A stretch of 64,000 bases of DNA from Pantoea sp. alder81 (GTDB lineage Bacteria; Pseudomonadota; Gammaproteobacteria; Enterobacterales; Enterobacteriaceae), in assembly GCF_020179835.1 (NCBI RefSeq), contig NZ_JAIUDA010000001.1, positions 682,001 through 746,000 of the forward strand, read 5' to 3'. The translations under genes were made by a program, and so were the position numbers. This document shows positions 50,556-59,046 of the stretch, piece by piece; position 1 is the stretch's first letter, and every line of letters begins with the position of its first letter. The notes beneath the pieces were generated by a model. The model had not been told where the DNA came from. It saw only the letters and a list, made by a program, of their open reading frames with translations, and made no database searches.

Positions 50556-51953
50556 ATGGCAGCGAATCGCATTGAAAAAGATTCAATGGGACCGATCGAA
50601 GTACCGGCAGATAAGTTGTGGGGGGCACAAACCCAGCGTTCGCTGGAGCATTTCCGTATCTCAACCGAGAAGATGCCCGTCGCATTAGTGCATGCTTTAG
50701 CGTTGACTAAACGCGCAGCAGCACAGGTGAACCGCGATCTCGGCCTGCTTCCGGCTGAACGAGCAGAAGCGATTCTGAAAGCGGCTGACGAAGTGCTGGC
50801 TGATAAACACAGTGAAGAGTTTCCGCTGGCGATCTGGCAGACCGGTTCCGGTACCCAGACCAACATGAACATGAACGAAGTGCTGGCCAACCGCGCCAGT
50901 GAAATTCTCGGCGGCGAGCGTGGCATGTCGCGTTTGGTGCACCCAAACGATGACGTCAACAAGAGCCAGAGCTCCAACGACGTGTTCCCCACCGCCATGC
51001 ACGTGGCCGCGGTCATCGCCGTGCGGGAGCAGCTGATTCCGCAGATTCATGTGCTGAAAAAGACCCTGAGCGAGAAGTCTGAAGCCTTTAAAGACATCGT
51101 GAAGATTGGTCGTACCCACCTGCAAGATGCGACGCCATTGACCCTGGGCCAGGAAATTTCCGGCTGGGTGGCAATGCTGGAGCATAACCTGAAGCACATC
51201 GAACACAGCATTCCTCATGTGGCCGAGTTGGCGCTGGGTGGCACCGCTGTTGGCACCGGTTTAAATACCCATCCCGAGTATGCGGTTCGCGTGGCGAAAG
51301 CGCTGGCCGATCTGACGCAACAACCCTTTGTGACGGCACCAAATAAATTTGAAGCGCTGGCGACCTGCGATGCACTGGTGCATGCCCATGGCGCGCTGAA
51401 AGGTCTGGCAGCGTCATTGATGAAAATCGCCAACGACGTGCGCTGGCTCGCATCGGGTCCGCGTTGTGGTATTGGTGAACTTGCCATTCCAGAAAACGAA
51501 CCGGGCAGCTCAATCATGCCAGGTAAAGTGAACCCAACCCAGTGTGAAGCCTTAACCATGCTGTGCTGCCAGGTGATGGGTAACGACGTCGCGGTGAATA
51601 TTGGTGGTGCTTCGGGCAACTTTGAGTTGAACGTGTTCCGTCCAATGGTGATCCACAACTTCCTGCAGTCAATTCGCCTGCTGGCCGACGGGATGGACAG
51701 CTTCAACCATCACTGTGCGGTAGGGATTGAACCGGTGCGCGAACGTATCGATCAGTTGCTGAATGAATCGCTGATGCTGGTGACGGCGCTCAATACCCAT
51801 ATCGGTTATGACAAAGCGGCGGAAATCGCCAAGAAAGCCCATAAAGAAGGGCTAACGCTAAAAGGCTCAGCGCTGAAACTCGGCTATCTGACTGAAGAGC
51901 AGTTTGACGAGTGGGTACGTCCTGAAGAGATGGTTGGCAGCATGAAGCAATAA
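50556..51953 (+). CDS. fumC: Class II fumarate hydratase FumC
   Basis: A 465-residue oxygen-stable fumarase (E. coli 467). The superfamily signature [16 protein letters not shown], the [19 protein letters not shown] loop and [16 protein letters not shown] are intact. It hydrates fumarate to malate without an Fe-S cluster, and in enterics is induced by SoxRS and iron limitation. AAGGAG precedes the ATG. Two hairpins follow it before tus. Confidence 0.97.
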   Translation: MAANRIEKDSMGPIEVPADKLWGAQTQRSLEHFRISTEKMPVALVHALALTKRAAAQVNRDLGLLPAERAEAILKAADEVLADKHSEEFPLAIWQTGSGTQTNMNMNEVLANRASEILGGERGMSRLVHPNDDVNKSQSSNDVFPTAMHVAAVIAVREQLIPQIHVLKKTLSEKSEAFKDIVKIGRTHLQDATPLTLGQEISGWVAMLEHNLKHIEHSIPHVAELALGGTAVGTGLNTHPEYAVRVAKALADLTQQPFVTAPNKFEALATCDALVHAHGALKGLAASLMKIANDVRWLASGPRCGIGELAIPENEPGSSIMPGKVNPTQCEALTMLCCQVMGNDVAVNIGGASGNFELNVFRPMVIHNFLQSIRLLADGMDSFNHHCAVGIEPVRERIDQLLNESLMLVTALNTHIGYDKAAEIAKKAHKEGLTLKGSALKLGYLTEEQFDEWVRPEEMVGSMKQ

Positions 51954-51964
51954 TTATCGCGGCA

Positions 51965-52034
51965 AACTGAGGGATAATACCCCTCAGTTCAGCGATGATG
52001 TGCAATGACAGAGGCGGCCTGAGGGCCGCTTCTT
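51965..52034 (+). terminator. Two stem-loops after fumC
   Basis: AACTGAGG ... CCTCAGTT (51965-51989) is followed by GCGGCC-TGAG-GGCCGC (52014-52029) with TTCTT. The second is the better terminator for fumC; tus ends just to its right from the other strand. Confidence 0.7.
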
Positions 52035-52036
52035 CA

Positions 52037-52963
52037 TTAAAGCTTGTCACTCCACAAGTGCAGCCGTGGGATAACCAAATGCAGCGGCTGCGCCAACGGC
52101 TTATGACGATGCGTGACGTTATCGGCGTCGTAATCCAGCAATTCCCCTAAAATCGGCACCTGAGTCTTATCCCGACACAGCACCAGAAGCGGTGAAGGGC
52201 AGGCGAGTTGCACCTGTTTTTTGTTACTGGCGCGCCAGACGCGGGCAATCGGCTGCACCTTAACCGGACGTTTGATTTTCAGTTTGGCATCGGCGGGCAG
52301 TGACAAAATCATATCCAGCTCCTGCTGGACTTTTTCCGCCCACTGTTCGCGCGTCCAGGGTGCTTGCGCACGGTTTGCCTTCAGGCTGCGTTCCAGCTGC
52401 TCGACCACGGCTTCACGCGTGAGGTTTTTAATAATGTTCTTGTTGGCCCAGCCAAAGCGCAGGCTGTCCGGCGCATGCAGTAAGGTCACACTGCGATAAG
52501 CATTCAGGGTGATCAAACCGCGCAGATGCTGGTGGACAAACTCAAAACGCGCCTCACTCGGCAAGCCCGACTCCACGGTAATCAGGTGTTCAAGGCGCAG
52601 CTTAAGCGCATTGATATCTGACACTTGCTGGCTGATGTGCTCGCTGACGGCATCATCCGCTTCAATACAGATAGCGCCAGGCAAGCGCACCGCAGCCTTG
52701 GTGCTCAGTTTTTCTGACTGGTGCTGCATAAACAGACGACAGTAATGGGTCAGCGCCATATCGCGCGCTTTCTGGCCGAGATGTTGAGTGACGGCGATGC
52801 GCTCAATCTCATCATTCTCATGACCTTTTTCAATTTCGGGCAAACTAAAGGCGCGCGCAATCAGCAACGGCTGCTGTTCCACCTGTTGACGCAGGGTGCT
52901 AAGACCCAGCTCCAGCGCGTTAACGCACTCGTGCAAATCGGCCACCAAATCATAGCGGGACAT
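52037..52963 (-). CDS. tus: Replication terminus site-binding protein Tus
   Basis: A 308-residue DNA-binding protein (E. coli 309). SRYDLVADLHECVNALELGL begins the protein, and the DNA-binding core PGLITLNAYRS-type segment (GLITLNAYRSVTLLHAPDSLRFGWANKNIIKNL), KLKIKRPVKVQPIARVWRAS and LLDYDADNVTHRHKPLAQPLHLVIPRLHL are near-identical to E. coli. It binds Ter sites and stops replication forks from one side. The ATG at 52963 gives the E. coli N-terminus. A Ter site overlaps its promoter. Confidence 0.95.
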   Translation of the reverse strand: MSRYDLVADLHECVNALELGLSTLRQQVEQQPLLIARAFSLPEIEKGHENDEIERIAVTQHLGQKARDMALTHYCRLFMQHQSEKLSTKAAVRLPGAICIEADDAVSEHISQQVSDINALKLRLEHLITVESGLPSEARFEFVHQHLRGLITLNAYRSVTLLHAPDSLRFGWANKNIIKNLTREAVVEQLERSLKANRAQAPWTREQWAEKVQQELDMILSLPADAKLKIKRPVKVQPIARVWRASNKKQVQLACPSPLLVLCRDKTQVPILGELLDYDADNVTHRHKPLAQPLHLVIPRLHLWSDKL

Positions 52964-52972
52964 GTTACGCTC

Positions 52973-52992
52973 CATAGTTACAACATACCATT
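52973..52992 (-). other. Ter replication-arrest site (TerB-like)
   Basis: On the minus strand GTATGTTGTAACTA (complement of 52975-52988) is identical to the core of E. coli TerB, including the G that opposes the locking cytosine C6. It lies 12 bases upstream of the tus ATG, the same relation as TerB to E. coli tus, so it also serves in tus autoregulation. By the E. coli rule the blocking face is on the right, so forks moving leftward would be stopped. Confidence 0.92.
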
Positions 52993-53119
52993 TAACTTAT
53001 CCCATTCGGAGTCAATCTTCCACCCTGATAGCGTGAATTCGCGAAGCAGGGCACACAAGCATTTTTCCAGCAGGATGAATATGTTATAACAATGCTTTGC
53101 CTGCTAACGGAAACTTGTC

Positions 53120-54301
53120 GTGGAGCATCACCCTAAACCTGCGGTTCCTGCCATCGTGACACTCGGATGGGTTCAAATCCTGTCGTGGGGCGGCTCGTTT
53201 TATCTCATGGCCGTGATGGCGAATCCGATTGTGGCGGAAACCGGCTGGTCGCAGCAGTGGGTATATGGCGCATTGTCTTTGGGCATTTTGGTTTCTGGCC
53301 TGTTAGCACCCTTAAGTGGCCGCCTGATTGCGGGCAGTTATGGCCGCGTACTACTGGCGTCGAGCGGGGCGGTGATGGCGCTGGGCCTGGTCATCATGGG
53401 ATTAAGCCACCATCTGCTGCTGTTCCTCTTTGCCTGGCTGATTATCGGCATTGGAATGGCGATGGGTTTATACGACTCCCTGTTTGCCACCCTCGGAACG
53501 CTTTACGGTGGACAGGCTCGCGGGGCAATTACCGGTATTACCCTCATCTCCGGCTTTTGCACCACGCTGGTATGGCCGGGCACCGCGCTGCTCATCCATT
53601 GGCTTGACTGGCGCGGCGCCTGTTTCGCCATTGCCGCACTGTTATGCCTGACCGTGCTGCCTGCGTATTGGTATGCACTGCCTGCGCCTGTTAAGCCTAT
53701 TGCGAAAGTCGCGGCGAAGCGCAGTAACAATACGGGTGATTTGGCACCGTCGCTCTTTTGGTTGTTATGCAGCATTTTTACCCTCGCTTCGGTGATTATG
53801 ACCGCTATTTCGGTGCAGTTAATCAGTTTGTTACAAGCCAGCGGTCACTCATTGACTGCCGCCTTAGCCATCAGCGCGATTCTGGGCCCTTGTCAGGTTG
53901 GCTCGCGGATCGTGGATATCGCGTTTAAACGGGGACATCCGATTTGGACGACATTTTTCTCGGTAGGATTAGTGGCGTTAGGGCTGCTGCTGCTGACCCT
54001 CTATCCGCAGTTCGCACTGGTCAGCATGGTGCTCTATGGTGCAGGAAATGGACTGCGTGCGATTGTACGGGGAACTTTACCGCTGGTGATGGTCAAACCA
54101 GAGGCCTACGCCATTGTGGTAGGGCGCATGGCGCGCCCTGCACTGATTGGCCAGGCATTAACGCCGCTGGTAGGGGGATATGTTTTTCAGCAGCTCGGGG
54201 CGAATGCCACATTATGGCTGCTGTGCTTGTTGGCGTTAGTGAACGTGTTGCTGGTGGGGGTGCTGAAGCAAAAATTGCCTGCGCTCAAGCCGCAAACGTA
54301 A
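53120..54301 (+). CDS. MFS transporter, substrate unknown
   Basis: A 393-residue protein with 12 predicted membrane helices and a GTG start. The first helix region reads GWVQILSWGGSFYLMAVMANPI, with GRLIAGSYGRVLLASSGAVMALG forming the loop 2-3 region. It resembles the small group of MFS permeases found beside regulators and oxidoreductases, but I cannot name a substrate. It lies between tus and an Rrf2-type gene; E. coli has rstB next to tus instead. Confidence 0.82.
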   Translation: MEHHPKPAVPAIVTLGWVQILSWGGSFYLMAVMANPIVAETGWSQQWVYGALSLGILVSGLLAPLSGRLIAGSYGRVLLASSGAVMALGLVIMGLSHHLLLFLFAWLIIGIGMAMGLYDSLFATLGTLYGGQARGAITGITLISGFCTTLVWPGTALLIHWLDWRGACFAIAALLCLTVLPAYWYALPAPVKPIAKVAAKRSNNTGDLAPSLFWLLCSIFTLASVIMTAISVQLISLLQASGHSLTAALAISAILGPCQVGSRIVDIAFKRGHPIWTTFFSVGLVALGLLLLTLYPQFALVSMVLYGAGNGLRAIVRGTLPLVMVKPEAYAIVVGRMARPALIGQALTPLVGGYVFQQLGANATLWLLCLLALVNVLLVGVLKQKLPALKPQT

Positions 54302-54478
54302 AAGGGAGCAGTAAACTAAGCAGCCTGTGCGCTTCTGTCTGATCAAATGATGAATACGTGCCTTGATCACAGTCGCTGGCTTCTAAAAAGCAACAGTGTT
54401 TGTTATATTTATTGCTCATTGATTACTCACTGCCGCGGCATAAAAACAATAAGATAAACCGCAACTCAGGATACAGAA

Positions 54479-54964
54479 ATGCTTGATTACCGCTTCCCGA
54501 CAGCTTTGCAGATGGTTTTGAGCGTAGCGATGGCGGAGCAACTGGGCAAACGCTCGACCAGTGCTATTTTGGCGTATGGTCTTGAAGCGAACCCCAGTTT
54601 CATTCGAAAACTGATGGTTCCGTTAACGCGCGATGGCATCATTGTCTCTACGCTTGGCCGTACCGGTTCGATTCATCTCGGTCGTACAGCCGCGGAGATT
54701 ACGCTGCGCGATATTTATACTTCTGTGATCGAAGATAAAAAACTCTGGGCTTCGCGTCCGGATGTGGCACCGCGCTGTCTGGTGAGTGCCAACCTGTGCT
54801 GGTACTTCAAATCGATTGCTGAAGAGGCGGAAGAAGCCTCGCTGAAAGTGCTTGAGACGCGCACCGTGGCCGACGCGCTGGCTGAGTTGAAGAAACACGA
54901 TACCAGCAGCTGCGATGAACTGCCCGATCTCGAAATTGAAGACCTCTGCAAAAAATCCCGCTGA
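54479..54964 (+). CDS. Rrf2-family transcriptional regulator
   Basis: A 161-residue Rrf2 protein with an N-terminal winged HTH (YRFPTALQMVLSVAMAEQLG ... NPSFIRKLMVPLTRDGII) followed by the wing RTGSIHLGRTAAEITLRDIY. Cysteines at residues 100, 107, 145 and 157 could bind an Fe-S cluster or sense redox state, but their spacing differs from IscR (92, 98, 104). Its nearest neighbours are the MFS gene upstream (177-base gap) and the converging methionine-rich peptide gene. Target genes are unknown. Confidence 0.85.
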   Translation: MLDYRFPTALQMVLSVAMAEQLGKRSTSAILAYGLEANPSFIRKLMVPLTRDGIIVSTLGRTGSIHLGRTAAEITLRDIYTSVIEDKKLWASRPDVAPRCLVSANLCWYFKSIAEEAEEASLKVLETRTVADALAELKKHDTSSCDELPDLEIEDLCKKSR

Positions 54965-55009
54965 AATCAGTAAAACGGTTACCGGACATCAGCCCGGTAA
55001 CCCGCATTT

Positions 55010-55264
55010 TTACTTAGACATTCCGTCTTTAGACATCTCATCTTTCGCCATGCCATCTTTAGACATACCATCTTTAGACATGCCGTCTTTCTTCATGCTG
55101 TCATGTTTCTTCATCGGTTTTTTCATGTGCTCTTTCTTCATGCCATCGTGCGACATACCGCTTTCATTTTGCATGCCATCTTTTGCCATGTTATCGGCTG
55201 CATAAGCGCCAGAGAAAGCCATTAACATTGCGCCAGCCAATACAGTTGCAATAACGTTTTTCAT
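55010..55264 (-). CDS. Methionine-rich MXKDX-repeat periplasmic peptide (MrpX-like)
   Basis: An 84-residue precursor with a signal peptide ending at AYA-A (residue 22). The 62-residue mature part contains 12 methionines, spaced mostly every five residues in an MSKDG-type repeat, and is otherwise Lys/Asp/Gly-rich with no cysteine. It matches the pentapeptide MXKDX repeat family; the best-known member, MrpX of Azospira, is a sacrificial methionine sink for hypochlorite. It is the last gene after the molybdoenzyme and cytochrome b on the same strand, 26 bases from the former. Confidence 0.85.
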   Translation of the reverse strand: MKNVIATVLAGAMLMAFSGAYAADNMAKDGMQNESGMSHDGMKKEHMKKPMKKHDSMKKDGMSKDGMSKDGMAKDEMSKDGMSK

Positions 55265-55290
55265 CTTAACTTCCTTTCAGGTTGAGGGTA

Positions 55291-56079
55291 TTAACTGCCG
55301 CCGAACCAGTTGTAGCCCTGATCTTCCCAGTAGCCACCGGTAAAGCGGTTGGTGATTTCAATCGAAACAATATGCTTCGGGTTTTTATAGCCAAGTTTTG
55401 TCGGAATGCGCAGTTTCATTGGATAACCGTATTTCGGCGGTAATATGCGCCCATCCCAACTCAGTGCCAATAACGTTTGCGGATGCAATGCGGTCGCCAT
55501 ATCAATACTGGTGTAATAATCATCCGCACAGCGGAAGCTGACATATTTCGCTTTGGTATCAGCCCCAATAAGTTGCAGAAAATCACTGAATCGCACACCG
55601 CCCCAGCGGCCAATTGCACTCCATCCTTCAACACATATATGACGGGTGATTTGTTCATGCTGCGATAGCTTATATAACTCAGGAAGTCGCCAGCTGCGTT
55701 TATCACGTACCAGCCCGATAATCTGCAACTGGTAATCATCCCCGGTTACCTGCGGAATATCTTCTTCGCCATAAAAGGCATTAAACGGAAACGGGCGTGT
55801 AATATCTTGCAAAGTATATTCCGGCGCCATCTGATGTCCGTTGAATAACCATCCCTGAACGCGATCGTTAAAACGGGACATGCGATTCAATACGTTTTCA
55901 ACATCCGGATTGTCATCCAGATCGCAACCGCTGAGCATCGCCACGCCACCAAGGGTTAACCCCAGTCGAAGAAAATGACGGCGGGAGTGCCCCGACAACT
56001 TTTTTGCCAGTAAGGCTTGCGCGTCTTTAACCAGGTGTGAAGCATCGCTGGCAGTGAGCGCAATGGGTTTCTTTTCCAT
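55291..56079 (-). CDS. Tat-exported molybdopterin oxidoreductase (sulfite oxidase/MsrP family)
   Basis: A 262-residue protein. A twin-arginine motif SRRHFLRL (Arg33-Arg34) is followed by a hydrophobic stretch and a lipobox-like LSGC (Cys52), so it may be a Tat-exported lipoprotein. The sulfite-oxidase fold shows the molybdenum-cysteine segment HICVEGWSAIGRWGGVRF (Cys149) and the late KYGYPMKLRIPTKLGYKNPK motif. The start at 56079 follows GAGG with a 6-base spacer; a longer frame upstream overlaps the cytochrome b gene. It probably takes electrons from the adjacent cytochrome b to reduce an oxidised periplasmic substrate. Confidence 0.85.
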   Translation of the reverse strand: MEKKPIALTASDASHLVKDAQALLAKKLSGHSRRHFLRLGLTLGGVAMLSGCDLDDNPDVENVLNRMSRFNDRVQGWLFNGHQMAPEYTLQDITRPFPFNAFYGEEDIPQVTGDDYQLQIIGLVRDKRSWRLPELYKLSQHEQITRHICVEGWSAIGRWGGVRFSDFLQLIGADTKAKYVSFRCADDYYTSIDMATALHPQTLLALSWDGRILPPKYGYPMKLRIPTKLGYKNPKHIVSIEITNRFTGGYWEDQGYNWFGGS

Positions 56080-56087
56080 TTTCATCC

Positions 56088-56687
56088 TCAGCGCCCACGA
56101 GTGATCAGCAACAGCGTTTTGGGAACCAGTGCTACCATCACCAGATGAATGACAAAGAACATGCATAAAAAGGACATTGCGCCGAAATGTATTAATCGAG
56201 CAGTGTCATATCCGCCTAATAATTCACGCAGCAGCGAAAACTGGACTGATTTCCATAGCACGAGTCCAGAGGCTACTAATAAAATGCCGTCAACAGTCAC
56301 CAATAAATACGCAAATTTTTGCACCATATTATAATGACGCAGGTCGTGGTGATCGAGTCGGCCCCTTAATGCAGCGAAAGCGTCTTTAAAAAGTTGCGTG
56401 ATACTCAGCGGCAAGAAACGTTGCCTGAAGCGGCCACTGAAGAGATTCATGACCAGATAAAACACACCATTCAGGCCGAATATCCACATTACGGCAAAAT
56501 GCCACTGCAACGCGCCACCCAGCCATCCTCCTAACGTATAAGGATTAGGAAAAGAGAAGGGGAATAAGGGTGACGCGTTATAAATGCGCCATCCACTTAG
56601 AATCATCATGATAATGGCGGCGGCATTTATCCAGTGACACACTCTCAACCACAGCGGATGAACAGGTCGACCCGATGCTGTTTTCAT
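56088..56687 (-). CDS. Membrane cytochrome b (thiosulfate reductase/b561 type)
   Basis: A 199-residue inner-membrane protein with about four to five helices. Histidines suited to bind heme b lie at 18 (VCHWINAA), 63 (QWHFAVMW), 167 (LIHFGAM) and 181 (VIHLVM). This pattern fits the cytochrome b/b561 family that pairs with periplasmic molybdoenzymes, rather than the MsrQ/YedZ ferric-reductase type. It is the first gene of the leftward three-gene group and lies 8 bases from the molybdoenzyme gene. Confidence 0.85.
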   Translation of the reverse strand: MKTASGRPVHPLWLRVCHWINAAAIIMMILSGWRIYNASPLFPFSFPNPYTLGGWLGGALQWHFAVMWIFGLNGVFYLVMNLFSGRFRQRFLPLSITQLFKDAFAALRGRLDHHDLRHYNMVQKFAYLLVTVDGILLVASGLVLWKSVQFSLLRELLGGYDTARLIHFGAMSFLCMFFVIHLVMVALVPKTLLLITRGR

Positions 56688-56840
56688 TCTTTACCTCTGC
56701 ATATCGCTATGCTGTTCGGAATGATGACAGAGTGCCCGTTTATTGATCACGGAATCCTCACGCAGAGTTAAACAAAATGTGATAACTCCAACGGGCGATT
56801 CTGTATAAGATTAAAAAAGAGGTTCATTGAGGCGGTAAAC

Positions 56841-57560
56841 ATGGCGAAGAAGATCTTAATCGTTGAAGACGATGGCAATATTGCGGAGCTGTTAAACATT
56901 CACCTGCGCGATGAAGGCTTTGATATTACGCATGCTGCGGATGGTGACATGGGCAGTCAATTGCTGGAAAGCCAACGCTGGGATGCGCTGATCTTCGACA
57001 TTATGCTGCCCGGCGTCGACGGACTGGAGTTATGTCGCCGCGCGCGCAATATGCCGCATTACACGCCGATTGTGATGATCAGCGCCCGCGCCAGTGAAGT
57101 GCATCGTGTACTGGGGCTTGAACTGGGCGCGGATGATTACCTGACCAAACCCTTTTCCATGCTGGAACTTGTCGCTCGCGTGAAGGCGTTATTTCGTCGA
57201 CAAGAAGCGATGAGCCAGAATATGCGTCAGGACGCGGGAAACCTGCGTCTCGGCACGCTGAGTATCGATCCCGTCGCCCGTGAAGTTCACCTCAATCAGC
57301 TACCGATTGAGCTGACGCCGCGCGAATTCGAGCTGCTGTACCACTTCGCCCGTCACCCCGGCAAAGTCTTCTCGCGGTTGAGCCTGCTCAATTTGGTCTG
57401 GGGCTACCAGCACGAAGGTTATGAGCACACGGTGAATACCCATATCAACCGTCTTCGTTTGAAGATCGAAGCGACACCGGCCGAACCGCGCTGGATCCTC
57501 ACCGTGTGGGGGCAGGGATATAAGTTCGTGGTGCCCGAAGAGGGAGAGCATGCCAGATGA
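56841..57560 (+). CDS. OmpR-family response regulator
   Basis: A 239-residue response regulator. The receiver has the acidic pair Asp10-Asp11, phosphorylation site Asp53 (FDIMLPGVDG) and KPFS lysine; the C-terminal winged helix (about 135-235) includes LTPREFELLYHFARHPGKVFSRLSLLNLVWGY. It is divergent from cytochrome b across 153 bases, so it probably controls that operon. It overlaps the sensor gene by 4 bases. It is not RstA, which sits near tus in E. coli. Confidence 0.9.
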   Translation: MAKKILIVEDDGNIAELLNIHLRDEGFDITHAADGDMGSQLLESQRWDALIFDIMLPGVDGLELCRRARNMPHYTPIVMISARASEVHRVLGLELGADDYLTKPFSMLELVARVKALFRRQEAMSQNMRQDAGNLRLGTLSIDPVAREVHLNQLPIELTPREFELLYHFARHPGKVFSRLSLLNLVWGYQHEGYEHTVNTHINRLRLKIEATPAEPRWILTVWGQGYKFVVPEEGEHAR

Positions 57561-58999
57561 AGCGTCTCTCTCTCACCCAACGACTGACGCTGGTGTTTGC
57601 TTTGATGCTGGTGATCAGCAGTGCGCTGATTTTGGTTATTCAGGATCAAAACCGTAAGCAGTACAGCGATGCGATGATGCAGAACCTGTCGCGCAATTTG
57701 GCCAGTTCAATCGCCAAAAGCAGCGTGCTGATGAATGCCGAAGGCACCGCGCGTCCGGCGTTGAAACAGCTGTTTGGTCAGATGATGTCGTATAACCCGA
57801 GCGTGGAAGTCTATCTGCTGGATACGCAAGGCCGCATTTTGGCCAACGACGCGCCGGTTGGGCACCTGCATCGACAACAAATTGATGTCCGTTCGGTACA
57901 AAAGTTACTGCAGGGTGCTGCTTTGCCTGTGTACGGCGACGACCCTCGTTCTCTGGCCGACAAAAAAGTGTTCAGTGCCGCGCCCATACAGGATGGAAAT
58001 CGCACCCTTGGTTATCTGTATGTGATTTTGCAGGGTGAGAATTATCAACAGTTACAGCAGGGTGTGCTGACCTCGGTATTGCGCAGTTCGATGTTGTGGT
58101 CAGTGGTGGTGATCATCTTATGCGGGCTGATTGCGGGCGGATGCGCCTATTACTGGGTCACGCGACCGGTCAGAAAACTGACGCAACAAGTGGTCTCACG
58201 CGAGGATGCGCTGGAGCATTTTGCAGCGCTGCCTTATTCAACATCACAGGATGAAGTCGCGCAGTTGCACAATGCCTTTATTGATATGGCGAAGCGTATT
58301 GCAATGCAGGTTCAGGCGTTAGAGTTGAAAGACCAGCAGCGCCGTGAGTTTGTCGCCAACATCTCTCACGATCTGCGTACCCCGTTGATGTCGATTCAGG
58401 GTTATCTTGAAACTTTGTCGGTGAAAGCCAACAGTCTGACTGACGCAGAGCGCAGTCGCTATCTGCAGATCGCGCTGACGCAAAGTGAGAAGGTGGGCAT
58501 GCTGGCGCAACAGCTGTTCGAGCTTGCGCGTCTGGAGCACGGCGTGGTGACACCGCAGTGTGAGCGGTTCTCTCTGCCCGATTTGGTGCAGGATGTATTA
58601 CAGAAATTCGAGTTGCCTTTCGATAACGCGCAGCTGCAGTTTGCCGTAGACATTCAACCCGGTTTACCGATGATTGATGCTGATATGTCGATGATTGAAC
58701 GGGTGCTGACCAATCTGATCGACAACGCCATCCGTCATACGCCACTCGGCGGCAACATTACTCTGCGTATCTGGAGTGAGGATCAAAAAGTGATGCTGGA
58801 GCTGGAAGACAGCGGTCCTGGCATCTCTTACGAGTTAAGTCAGACGTTGTTTGAACGGCCCTCGATCATCGATACCAACCGTCGCGATAATGGCGGTTTA
58901 GGCCTGGTGATTGTCAGACGCATGTTGCAACTGCATCGTGGCGATATCGTACTGAAAAAAGCGCCGGGTGCCTGCTTCCAGCTCTTCGTTCCCCAATAA
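57557..58999 (+). CDS. Membrane sensor histidine kinase
   Basis: A 480-residue kinase with helices at about 10-30 and 178-200 enclosing a periplasmic sensor of about 145 residues, a HAMP domain (about 200-255), the H-box FVANISHDLRTPLMSIQGYLETL with His271, and an ATPase with NLIDNAIRHTP (N-box) and DSGPGIS (G1). The G2 region NRRDNGGLGLVIVRRM is present. It partners the regulator that ends 4 bases into its start and is followed by a terminator. Signal unknown; the genetic context suggests a periplasmic oxidative stress. Confidence 0.88.
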   Translation: MKRLSLTQRLTLVFALMLVISSALILVIQDQNRKQYSDAMMQNLSRNLASSIAKSSVLMNAEGTARPALKQLFGQMMSYNPSVEVYLLDTQGRILANDAPVGHLHRQQIDVRSVQKLLQGAALPVYGDDPRSLADKKVFSAAPIQDGNRTLGYLYVILQGENYQQLQQGVLTSVLRSSMLWSVVVIILCGLIAGGCAYYWVTRPVRKLTQQVVSREDALEHFAALPYSTSQDEVAQLHNAFIDMAKRIAMQVQALELKDQQRREFVANISHDLRTPLMSIQGYLETLSVKANSLTDAERSRYLQIALTQSEKVGMLAQQLFELARLEHGVVTPQCERFSLPDLVQDVLQKFELPFDNAQLQFAVDIQPGLPMIDADMSMIERVLTNLIDNAIRHTPLGGNITLRIWSEDQKVMLELEDSGPGISYELSQTLFERPSIIDTNRRDNGGLGLVIVRRMLQLHRGDIVLKKAPGACFQLFVPQ

Positions 59000-59032
59000 A
59001 AAAGGGGCGGTCTGTGAAGACCGCCCCTGTTT
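59000..59032. terminator. Bidirectional terminator between the sensor kinase and oqxB
   Basis: GGGGCGGTC-TGTGAA-GACCGCCCC (59004-59027) with an A-run on the left and a short T-run on the right, between converging genes. Confidence 0.92.
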
Positions 59033-59046
59033 AACACGGTAAAACC

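Noticed and set aside
55291-56687. Considered calling the molybdoenzyme and membrane protein MsrP/MsrQ
   Set aside because: The membrane partner has the cytochrome b/b561 histidine pattern rather than that of the MsrQ ferric-reductase family, and the enzyme is shorter than MsrP with a different residue set around the cysteine; only the superfamily is shared.
56841-58999. Considered naming the two-component pair RstA/RstB because rstAB is near tus in E. coli
   Set aside because: Sequence does not resemble RstA/RstB closely, several unrelated genes intervene, and the pair is divergent from the molybdoenzyme operon instead.
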